NCBI RefSeq assembly: GCF_035594125.1
Contig: NC_087151.1
Span: 16,033,501 to 16,097,500 of the forward strand
Reading direction: 5' to 3'
DNA from: Scylla paramamosain
Taxonomy: Eukaryota > Arthropoda > Malacostraca > Decapoda > Portunidae
Length of the DNA stretch: 64,000 bases
Part shown: piece after piece, positions 47,574-59,511 of the stretch
How positions within the stretch are numbered: position 1 is the first letter of the stretch
Layout: each line of letters begins with the position of its first letter
Made by a program: the position numbers and the translations under genes
Notes under the pieces: model-generated
The model's input: the letters and a program-made list of their open reading frames with translations, nothing else
The model's database searches: none
Told to the model about the DNA's origin: nothing

Positions 47574-50509
47574 TTTTCTTCATTAACTTCTGCAACATTT
47601 GCAGTCTAAGATCTAATTTTCAATATGTAGAACACTACCTCTCCTCTTCTAAACCTCATCTTCTTTTCCTCACTGAAACCCAGGTGTCTGAGGCAACTGA
47701 CAGTAGCCCCTTTTCTGTTCCCTCCTACTTTCTCTAACCTCATTTTTTATCCAAAGCTGATGTGTTTATGTGCGCAAAGATTTAACCTGCTCTCGTGTCC
47801 ACGCTCTTGAATCTTCTGAGTTTTCCACCATCTGGCTATGACTAGAGTCACTCTCAAACTAAATTTATCTGTGCTGTATATCTCTCACCTAACTCCTCTG
47901 ACTATAAGAAATTCTTTGACTACTTAACTTCCTAAGTGGAGCACATTCTTACTCTCTTCCCTTTTGCAGAGATCTCCACTCTTGGAGACTTCAATGTTCA
48001 CCACCAGCTTTGGCTTTCCTCTCCCTTCACTGACCATCCTGGTGAACTAGCCTTCAAATTTGCTATCCTCCATGACCTAGAGCAATTGGTTCAGCAGCCT
48101 ACTCGTATTCCTGACCGTCTTGGAGATACACCCAACATTCTTGACCTTTTCCTGACCTCTAATCCTTCTGCTTATGCTGTCACCCTCTCTTCTCCGTTGG
48201 GCTCCTCCGACCACAATCTCATATCTGTGTCTTGTCCTATTGCTCATATCTCTCCTCAGGATCACCCTAAGCGAAGGTACCTCTGGCACCTTGCCTCTGC
48301 TAGTTGAGGGATCTGAGGAGGTATTTTGCTGATTTTCCTTGGAATGATTACTGCTTCCATGTCAGAGACCCATCTTTGTGTGCTGAGTGCATAACAGAGG
48401 TGATAGTGTCTGGCATGGAGGCGTACATTCCCCACTCTTTTTCTCGACCTAAACCTTCCAAACCTTGGTTCAACATGGCTTGTTCTCGTGCTATATATGA
48501 TAGACAGGTGGCCCACAAAAGGCCATCCATTACTAGAATCTCATGCACTTTATATTTCTGCCCAGAACCATGCCAAGTCTGTTCTCCAACTAGCTAAAAA
48601 CTTTCATTAACAGAAAATGTCAAAATCTTTCAAGATCTAACTCCCCTCATGACTTCTGGCATCTAGCCAAAAATATCTCCAATAACTTTGCTTCTTCTTT
48701 CTCTTTATTTCGACCAGATGGCACCACTGCTATCACATCTATTTCTAAAGCTGAACTCTTCACTCAAACCTTTGCTAAAAACTCTACCTTGGACGATTCT
48801 GGGCTTGTTCCTCCCTCTCCTCCACCCTCTGACTGCTTCATGCTACCTATTAAAATTCTTCACAATGATGTTTTCCATACCTTTGCTGGTCTAAACCCTA
48901 GGAAGGCTTATGGACCTGATGGGGTCCCTCCTATTGTTCTCCGAAACTGTGCCTCCGTGCTTGCACCTTGCCTAGTCAAACTCTTTCAGCTCTGTCTGTC
49001 AACATCTACCTTTCCTTCTTGCTGGAAGTTTGCCTACATTCAGCCAGTTCCTAAAAAGGGTGACCATTCTAATCCCTCATACTAATGTCCTATTGCTTTA
49101 ATTTCCTGCCTATCTAAAATTTTTGAATCTATCCTCAACAGGAAGATTCTTAAACATCTGTCACTTCACAACCTTCTATCTGATTGCCAGTATGGGTTCC
49201 GTCAAGGCTGCTCTACTGGTGATCTTTTGGCTTTCCTTACTGAGTCTTGGTCATCCTCTTTTAGAGATATTGGTGAAACTTTTGCTGTTTCCTTGGACAT
49301 ATCAAAAGCTTTTGACAGAGCCTGACACAAAGCTTTGATTTCCAAACTACCCTACTACAGCTTCTATCCTTCTCTCTGTAACTTCATTTCAAATTTCCTT
49401 TCTGACTGTTCTATTGTTGCTGTGGTAGATGGTCACTGTTCTCCTAAATTTATTAAGAGTGGTGTTCCTCAGGGTTCTGTCCTGTCACCCACTATCTTCT
49501 TATTACTCATCAATGACCTTCTAAACCAAACTTTTTGTCCTATCCACTCCTATGCTGATGATACCACCCTGCACTTCTCCACGTCTTTTCATAGACGTCC
49601 AACCCTTCAGGAAGTAAACATTTCACGTGGGGAAGCCACAGAATGCCTGATTTCTGATCTTTCTAAAATTTCTGATTGGGGCAGAGCAAGCATTATTGTT
49701 TAATGCCTCAAAAACTCAACTCCTCCATCTATCAACAACCTTCCAAACAACTATCCCCTCTTCTTTAATGACACTCAACTGTCCCTCTCTTCTAAACTGA
49801 ACATCCTCAATCTGTTCTTTACTTATAATCTAAACTGAAAACTTCACATCTCATCTCTAGCTAAAACAGCTTCTATGAAGTCAGGCATTCTGAGACGTCT
49901 CTGCCAGTTTTTCTCACCTCCCCCCCTCCCGCTGCTAATTCTGTACAAGGGCCTTATCCGTCCATGTATGGAGTATGCTTCACATGTCTGGGGAGGTTCC
50001 ACTCATACCGCTCTTCTAGACAGGGTGGAATCAGAAGCTTTTCGTCTCATCAACACTTCTCCTCTAACTGACTGTCTTCAGCCTTTCTCTCACTGTTGTA
50101 ATGTTGCATCTCTAGCTGTCTTCTACTGCTATTTTCATACTAACAGCTCTTCTGATCTTGCTAACTGCATGCCTCCCCTCCTCCTCCAGCCTTGCTGCAC
50201 AAGACTTTCTGCTTTCTCTCACCCCTATTCTGTCTACCTCTCTAATGTAAGAGTTAACTAGTATTCTCAATCATTCATCCCTTTCTTTGTTAAACTCTGG
50301 AACTCCCTGCCTGCTTCTGTATTTCCACCTTCCCATGACTTGAATTCTTTCAAGAGGGAGGTTTCAAGACACTTATCCTTCAATTTTTGACTACTGCTTT
50401 GGACCCTTTCCTGGGACTGGCATCTCAGTGGATTTTTTTTTCTTTTTTTTTTATTGTATTTTTGTTGCCCTTGGCCAGTGCCCCTCCCGAAAAAAAAAAA
50501 AAAAAAAAA
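47574..50509 (+). mobile_element. LINE-C copy, sense, with most of endonuclease and RT, poly(A) tail
   Basis: 2.9-kb LINE. Endonuclease: [20 protein letters not shown] (47974-48033; DFN is the catalytic-loop motif), [20 protein letters not shown] and [14 protein letters not shown] (SDH motif). Linker: PWFNMACSRAI and RNDFWHLAK-like blocks. RT: AYGPDGVPPIVLRNC (about 48907), PKKGDHSNPS, SKAFDRA-HKALIS (motif A, about 49303-49340), SGVPQGSVLSPTIFLLLIN (about 49463) and an intact YADD (49551-49562). C-terminus: RPCMEYASHVWGGSTHTALL and LSNVRVN. The 3' untranslated region ends TTGCCCTTGGCCAGTGCCCC before poly(A) 50490-50509. A handful of frameshifts and stops inactivate it. Confidence 0.9.
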
Positions 50510-50547
50510 TCCATCTCAGATCCCCATCCACCGTTTCTTAGTGAGTA

Positions 50548-50830
50548 ATGACTGACGCTCCCACTGCTGAGATGGCCACTCCATATCTCCAGCTTAGAAA
50601 ATTTTCATCCAGAAGGGATGTACTGAATGAACTTAGTGACATACAATTCATTAAAAGATATTGTTTAGACCATGCAGGCATTCTCTTTGTCACCAATCAA
50701 GAGATGGAAGCCTTACAGAGTGACAGAAAGGAACAACCCACTCACTGCCAAAATGAAGGTGATCATAACACTTACACATCTTGCTGCTGGGAATAGCTAC
50801 TGGGAAAATGCAGTTGTGCAGTAGTGATGG
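50548..50830 (+). pseudogene. HARBI1-like transposase N-terminal fragment, copy 2
   Basis: Plus-strand frame starting MTDAPTAEMATPYLQLRKF, then RRDVLNELSDIQFIKRYCLD and HAGILFVTN. After a frameshift the matching RNNPLT..MKVIITLTHLAAG sequence is still readable in another frame. It corresponds to the helical region that precedes the DDE catalytic domain in HARBI1/PIF-Harbinger proteins. Nothing of the DDE domain follows. Paralogous to 7995-8254. Confidence 0.68.
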
Positions 50831-51452
50831 CATTGTAGGTCACAGAGAGAGAGAGCCACAGGAAGCTTGGGATTACTCCTGAGAGCTAAACCTTGTTTAC
50901 ATCAAGGCTCTTCAGCTTCTTTGATAGGATCACATTTAACTTATTTCAAAGATTGAATTACTGTCTTACCGTCTGTCTCTCTCCTCCAAATATACAAAAA
51001 CAAAGGAAATATTTATAGAAACAATAAATTAGTAATAAATGGCAGGTTTTGCTACATCATGTAGTATTTGAAATCAAGTAACTTTGTTCAAAAACCGAAT
51101 TATGGTACAGCAACCAAAGCAATTAAAAGTTTAAAAAATTGTTAAAAAACCGAGTTGTTCGGAAAGGGAGACATTCGGTAACCAAGGTTCCACTGTACTT
51201 ATTTCTCAATACTTCCTCTCTCCATCTAATTCTTCAGTCACTCCTCACCCTTGCTGCTTATATTTATTCCTACTTCCTCCCTGTCCTCCCATCCTCCTCT
51301 TTCACCTTTCCTCCACTTCCTTATCCCATGTACTCTCTTTCTGCAGTTATTTATCTCCCCTCTCTTTCTCCTTTTTTCTCCCTTCATCTTTCGTTTTGTC
51401 TTAAACCTCTGGCTCTCCCTGTCACCTCTCCTTTCCTTTATCTATCAGAGAT

Positions 51453-51681
<229 letters not shown>

Positions 51682-51962
51682 TTATTATTTTTAATATTAT
51701 TAGTAACAATATTTGTGCTCTGTGTACTACTGCTTCAACTCCACACCTATAGACCTAGGCTTAGAGGCCTAGGCATCTGTACTACTGCCACATTAGATGC
51801 ATGGTAATTATCAGATACTTTTTTTCAAGAAAAAAGTGCATCTAATGCACCAATAAATACAGTATATAAATACTTCTGATAAGCTCTCATGCTCAGTATT
51901 GCAATGGTTGATTTATTAAAGTTTTATTTATCTTCAAATTGTTTGTTGTTTTTCGCTTTCAG

Positions 51963-54599
51963 ATGCCTTGTAGTTGTGTGAATTAAGCAGACAACTTCTG
52001 CTACATTTGAGGTGAGGTGACTTTTGCATCACAGAAGAGCAGTATAAGTGCTATGATTAGAAAAGCATACCACCTATATTTTGGATGAACTAGGATAAGA
52101 ACTGGGCTCCTCATATATGCTGTAACACTTGTGCTACTAATCTTCGCCAGTGGCTGGAACAGGAATAGGAAAAGAATACTCTTTGTTGTGCCGATGACCT
52201 GGTGAGAGCCAACAGACCATACCAACAATTGTTATTTGTGCATGGTACCTCCAGTACAAGATGGCTTGCCAATGAAGAAAAAGCAGTCCATTAAATATCC
52301 AGAAATTTCATCAGCTATTCACCAGGTTCCACATGGAGAAGGTCTACCTGTTCCTGATGCACCAACTTTAGTATCATTCAAATCAGATGTGGAAAGTAGT
52401 GAGGAGGAAGATAAGGATGACAGCATTGGATTGCAGTGACCTAAATTTTTATGAAGGAAAAAACACACTCATCTAAGCCACATCTTATAACACAAGGGGA
52501 ACTCCATGACCTTTTCAGGGATCTACAACTTCCCAAGAATAAGGCAGAGCTGCTAAGCTCTCGTCTTCAACAGTGGAATCCTCTAACAGCTGATGTGAAG
52601 ATTTAAAAATTTCATGATCATCAACAACAGTTCAATGATTTCTTTGTAATGGAAGGTGATTTTGTGGCCTGCAACAATATTAATGGTGTGATGGAACCAC
52701 TTGGCATCAAATGTGAACCCAGTCACTGGACTGTTCACAGATTATCAAAAATGAGTCTAAAAGTTGTCTTACTGCATAACAGCAATAGTAAGCCATCAGT
52801 TCTTCTGGGCTATGTACCATATATGAAAGAAGCCTATGAGAATATAATGCATATGCTGCAAAGCATAAAATATGGTGAACATCAGTGAGAGCTCTGTGGT
52901 GACTTAAAGGTTGCTCCTCTTGTGATGGGCTTACAGGATGGATACACTAAGTACTGTTGCTTTTTATGTGAATGGGACAGCCATGCAAGAGATTCCCACT
53001 ATATCAGGAAAGACTGTCCACCTCATCAATTATTGGAGCCTGGAATGAAAAATGTTCAACATCCACCTGTCGCTGAACCAAACAAAATTTTGCTACCACC
53101 ACTACACATAAAACTGCAGCTCATGAAGAACTTTATAAAAGCTATGGACAAATCCAGTCAAGGATTCAAGTATTTAAAAACAAAATTCCCCTCACTGAAT
53201 GACAGTAAGTTAAAAGAGGGAGTCTTTATTAGTTCTTAGATTTGTGAACTTCTTAAGTGGACTGAATTATTTCCCATTTTCGTTACTTATGAGCGAAATT
53301 GCACCGCGTTTTTATGAGCTATAAAGCTCTTTTAGATGAGTTCTATGTACAAAAAAACTGAGGTTTAGATTTTTGCATATTTTGACAAGTTTTCTTTAAT
53401 TTTCTTGAAAACCTGTCACAAGATACTTTGATGGTTTTCTAAGAAAATTATGTAATAGAATTTTCATTTTTGGTTTTGTTATTGAGAAAAATCCAAAATA
53501 TTCCTTGCCCAGATATTTCTCTTAAGCTAGAAAAAAAATAAACACAATCAAATTTCTTTTCTTTTCATTCCCTTCCTAATGATGCCAGAATAATCAAAAT
53601 TGGGCTATAAATGACAGAGAAATACACCTCAAAATTGGAATAAATTAGTCTTGAGATACGAGGCTTTAACATTTAAAGGGATGCTCGTGCAATTTTCATC
53701 CATATATAGCAATGTGATACTGGAATTTTTTGGTGTCAAGAATTACAATGTATTTGTTTTGAGTTGTAGATGATTTTCAGCCATAACTGAAAACATTACA
53801 TTAATAGATGACTTGGCATCAGGAATCTCTTAGATGGAACATTGCACACTTCCTTTTCACAATGAGGGCATGCCACACTGATGCATGTGCTCTGCTCTCA
53901 GCTAATATCCAGCATGCTTTTGCCAGTACCTCACTCCTTTGGGTAAGACTTTCTCTTACCCATTGTGGTGAAAGAGAGCAAAAATTGCAAAGTGAGTGAC
54001 TGCTAAGCAGATACAGGTGATGAGAGATAGAGTGTCACGAACTCCCTCTCTCTCTCTCTCTAAGCATGTACAACATGCACTGAGGTACTGCCACTCTTCC
54101 TCACCCCACTCAACTAGGCTGTGAGAGGAAACTTCCACAGTCCACCATAAAGGGAACTATTCCACATAAATTTCCTTACTTTTTTTTTTTTTAATGAATA
54201 TTCTTCTACAACCATCTCCCACCTACAATGACCTTGACTGAGTCACTAAGTATGAGCAGGGGGCATTTAAATGGCATTTAAATGTGGATAACGAATTATC
54301 GTGCACACACTGTTAAGTACTAGGCCTAAGGATGTCATGAGATGATTTTTGCATTTTTCAATATTTTTCAGATTTTCAACTCTGTTGGTCCCCTTAAAGA
54401 TGGCAACTTTGAATCAGCCCTTCACAGGGAGGAGAAAAATACTTGGGAAGCATTCAAGTTAGTGGCAAAGGGATTTCTTGGAAACCGAAGGGAAGAAAAC
54501 ACAACCATGCTTACAGACTATTGCTCGTTATTGGTAAGAGATGTTTCTTCAGCTGAATATAAGTGTCAAGCAAAAAGGACGAGGGTTGATAAGGAATAA
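51963..54599 (+). pseudogene. Decayed member of an uncharacterised multi-copy arthropod protein family
   Basis: Starts MPCSCVN at 51963. An N-terminal Cys-rich part survives in pieces (DNFCYI, GEVTFASQKS, MIRKAY, EPTDHTNNCYFC region, 51980-52240). Then come SIKYPEISSAIHQVPHGEGL, LVSFKSDVESSEEEDKDD, LFRDLQLPKNKAELLSSRLQ, MEGDFVACNNINGVMEPLGI, LKVVLLHNSNSKPSVLLGY, ELCGDLKVAPLVMGLQDGYT, KYCCFLCEWDSHARDSHYI, ILLPPLHIKLQLMKNFIKAM and KTKFPSLNDSKLKEGVF (to about 53235). A 1.1-kb non-coding gap follows, then GNFESALHREEKNTWEAF and KLVAKGFLGNRREEN, jumping to DYCSLLVRDVSSAEYK (to 54599). I remember this family as unnamed proteins repeated in arthropod and cnidarian genomes, possibly transposon-linked; function unknown. 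Internal stops, and a deletion of the expected His/Asp-rich block before DYC, make this copy a pseudogene. Confidence 0.65.
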
Positions 54600-54784
54600 A
54601 ACATGACACATATTGTACAATGTAATAAAATATTCAAATATTACATGTTTCGTATCTTTACAACTATAGCCAATGAGCATTTTTTAAGGTGATATTTGGA
54701 TTCAGAACATGAAATTAGGTAAGAATTAACTAATTTCATTTAAGAAACAACTTTTCAAAAACTGTTCATCAGTGTTACCTTTCT

Positions 54785-55775
54785 CCAGGAGGATTTTCTG
54801 TCTCTGACCACTGTTCTCATTTCTCTGTCCACCAGAAAACTGGTTATCCAATTCAATAACGTTCCTTTTAATCCTTCAGTATTTTTCAGTTTCTGCAAGT
54901 CTTTTATGGGGCATCTTATCAAAAGTCTTCTTCAAATCTAAATACACAACATCAACCCATTCTTTTTCTCCTGGATAACATGATACATGTTGTACATGAT
55001 CTCTTGTCTCTGAAACCAAACTGTCTATCTGTCAGTACTTCATTTTCTTCTAAATACTTAGTCCATCTTTTTTTTTAACCATCTTTTCACATATTTTCGC
55101 TACCATACATCAGTGACACTGATTTACGGTTGGAAGGCTGCTCCTTTTTTCCACTCTTATAAATGGGCACAATGTTAGCCCTTATTCAATCATTTGGTAT
55201 TAATCCTTGTTTCAGCAAACAATGGCATCACTCACTTTATCAGCTAATTGGGTGCTACATTCCCTTAATATCAAATTGGACACTCCATCTGGCCCATGGG
55301 CTTTCCTTACATCCATGTTTTCTATCATCTTCCTCATCTCACTTCCATTCACCTTAGTCTCCCTCAATCCATCTGCATTCACACTTGCCACCTCTGGTCT
55401 GACGAACACAGTTTCCCTGGTGAAGACATTTTGGAGGCATTCATTCATCACTTCAGCCATTTCTGCTTCTTCCACAACCATACCTTTGTTTAACTTACTC
55501 ATTCATTTTTTGGTATTCATTCTTCCATTTACATATCTATAGAAGAGCCTTGGATCATCTTTGCACTTATCTCCAATGTCTCTTTCATGGTTACATATTT
55601 CTTCTCTCTGTACCCTTGAGTATTCATTTCCCGCTTTCTTGTATATCTCTCAGTTCTCTTGCATTTTTTCTCCATTTATTCCAGGCCATTTCTCTTCCTT
55701 TCTCACCTCCTCACATGTTCTATTAAACCATTCCTCCTTTCTGACATATCTTTTTTCTTTGGCACAAATCTACTT
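54785..55775 (-). mobile_element. LINE-B internal fragment, antisense
   Basis: Minus strand: KRYVRKEWFNRTCEE-like start, MSKLNKGMVVEEAEMAEVMN, ECLQNVFTRETVFVRPE, MDVRKAHGPDGVSNLILRE, then VDVVYLDLKKTFDKMPHK (about 54945) and DNQFSGGQRNENSGQRQ. It is cut at both ends: no 3' terminus, and at the 5' side LINE-A copy 2 begins. Confidence 0.8.
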
Positions 55776-58051
55776 GAGAGAGATAAGGTAGTGTGAGGGA
55801 GATGACATGAGGTGAGGTGTGAGGATGAAGGGCAGGAGGAGAGAAGTGTCCAGGAGGGTCAAAGGAGTGAGAGAGGGGGAGATATGCATGTTGGAGGGTA
55901 AGGTCATGCTGAGATAGGCAAGGTGAGGTCGAGATGAGTAGAAAATGGAGTGGAAAAGAGGGGGGAGGGGGGAGACGAGATGAGATTAGGGAAAGTAAAT
56001 GTTGATGAGTTGTATAAATATTTTGTTGATAAATTACATACAGAATAGTTAGCAAACATCCCTTATAGAGCAATAAGATAACAGAAGAATGGTCCTAAAT
56101 GGATTACTGTTAGGTTAAAACACTACATAGGGCACAAGAGAAATATATACGAGATTAAAAGCAGGGAAAGAGGTTTTAAGGCCACAATACTATGAATTAG
56201 TTAGAACAGTAAGGAAGGTTAACGAGGAAAGCTAAAAACAATCATAAATTAAAGGTATCCAGCTAGACAAAGATGGACCCCAAGGGATTTTATGAGGTAT
56301 ATAGGACAAAAAAATAGAGAAACACTAGGTCCATTAAAGGCAACAGATGGGAAGCTGGTTAGTTCTGGGGAGGAGATTAATTGAATTCTGAACAAGTATT
56401 TTTAACTGTCTTCACCCAGGAATAGTGAGCAGATGTTTAGAGCAGAAGAGAATGAGAAGCTGACAGATATTACCATAACTAAGGAAACAGTGGAACAGGA
56501 GATAGATAGGATGAAAAGGTTCAAGTCACGAGGATCAGATGAAATATATCCCAGAGTACTTAAGGAATGCAAAGAGGTTATTAGTGAACCGTTAGTTTCT
56601 GTCTTTAGGAAATCACTGAAGTCAGGTGAGATACTGGTAATGTGGAGGCAGGCGAATGTAGTATCCATCTTTTTAAGAAAGGAGATAAAACTTTAAAGTC
56701 TAATTATAGACCTCTTAGCTTAACTTCTGTTGTAGTAATAGCAAAAACATTAGGGAGCATTTAGACAAACATAACTTGATAAATCAGTCACAGCATGGCT
56801 TCACGAAAGGGAAGTCTTGCCCAATGAACTTGTTAAGTTTTTACAGTAAGGTTTACAAGGTGGCAGATAATGGTGATAGTTATGACATCCTATATCTGGA
56901 CTTTAGTAAAGTGTTTGACAAGGTACCGTATTAGAGGCTCCTGAGAAAGATTAGGGCTCGTGGGATAGATGGGAAAAGTGTTAGACTGTGGCTAAGCAAC
57001 AGAGAGACAAAGAGTTCTAATAGTCGGCTTTATATCAGAGTGAGGTCAAGTAATTAGTTGGGTGCCACAGGGATCAGTATTAGGGTCATTGTTGTTTTTA
57101 ATATATATCAATGACTTGGATAGTGGAATTAGTAGTGATGTTAGTAAATTTGTAGATGACAAGAAGATAGATAGATAAATTAGGTCAGAATTGAATGTCA
57201 TTGCTTTGCAGGCAGATTTGGATGGGATGAACGAATGAACAGACAGATGGCAAGTGCAGTTTAATATCAACAAATGCAAAGTACCTAGTGTAGGTAGAGG
57301 AAACCTGCACAGTAGGTACACAATAAACGCTGAAGCCCTGGTAAGTTCAGGGTATGAAAAAGATTTATGAGTTATAGTTAGCACTGAACTCCATCTTAGA
57401 AAGCAATACATAGAGGCTAGAAGAAACAGGGCAAATAGGGTATTAGGATTAATTTTCAGGAGTGTTAAAAAGTAGAAATCCCGAAGTAATACTAAAGTTA
57501 TATTTGGCACTGGTCAGACCTCACTTAGATTACGATATGCAGTTCTGGTCCCCACATTACAGGAAGGATATAGGTCTATTGGAATCAATACAAAGAATGA
57601 CTAAAAGGATACAAGGGATGAGGAGTATTCCTTATGAAGTGAGATTGAAGCTGTTAAATTTAAATTCTTTAGAGAGATATAGGTTAAGAGGAGACCTGAT
57701 TGAAGTCTTTAAGTGGTATAAGAGTTATAACAAGGGGGATGTAAATAGAATTCTTAGAATCAGTAACCAAGATAGAACAAGGAATAATAGGTTCAAGCTT
57801 GAAAAATTTAGATTTGAAAAAGAGATAAGAAGTGGTTCTCAAATAGAGTGGTAAATGAATGGAACAGACTCAGTAATCAAGTTGTTAGAGCTTAATCAAG
57901 TTGTTAGAGCTGAGTCACTAGGAAGCTTTAAGAGAAGATAAGACAGATTTATGAATGGGGATGATAGTGGAAATAGTTATGTTTCATACAGGGACTGCCA
58001 CATGTGGGCCTGATGGCTTCTTGCAGCTTCCCTTATTTCTTATGTTCTTAT
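55776..58051 (+). pseudogene. LINE-A copy 2, without piggyBac
   Basis: Same segment as 1-479 plus 3347-5171. It starts with the same purine-rich GAGATAAGG stretch, passes the empty piggyBac site (AATCATAAATTAAAGGTATC, about 56238-56257), and continues with LTDITITKETVEQEIDRMK, SRGSDEIYPRVLKECKEVI, YLDFSKVFDKV (about 56900), KFVDDKKID (about 57150, Asp pair kept), RPHLDYDMQFWSPHYRK, QRMTKRIQGMRSIPYEVRLK and NRFKLEKFRFEKEIR. The 3' end is the same CAGGGACTGCCACATGTGGG ... TTATGTTCTTA, followed by LINE-B at 58052. Many stops. Confidence 0.85.
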
Positions 58052-59363
<1,312 letters not shown>

Positions 59364-59511
59364 CTGAGTCTTGCATTTGGCAGAAGCTTCAAGCCTATCA
59401 CTACTCAGTAGTATCACATCACCCATAAGGCAAGTTGCTCTCTCTATACTCTATTCCTTCACACAAAACTACATGCACCTAATTACACACAAACCCTTCA
59501 CTCAAAATTTA

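Larger units (their letters stand above)
47475..51195 (+). mobile_element. TIR element with HARBI1-like remnant, copy 2, carrying LINE-C
   Basis: TA at 47473-47474 and 51196-51197 flanks CAGTGAAACCTCCG and, reverse-complemented, CAGTGGAACCTTGG. The left 100 bases and the right 680 bases are homologous, in reverse orientation, to 7667-8426. Between them sits a sense LINE-C with poly(A). The original element was therefore about 780 bp, a deletion derivative with no DDE domain. Confidence 0.82.
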
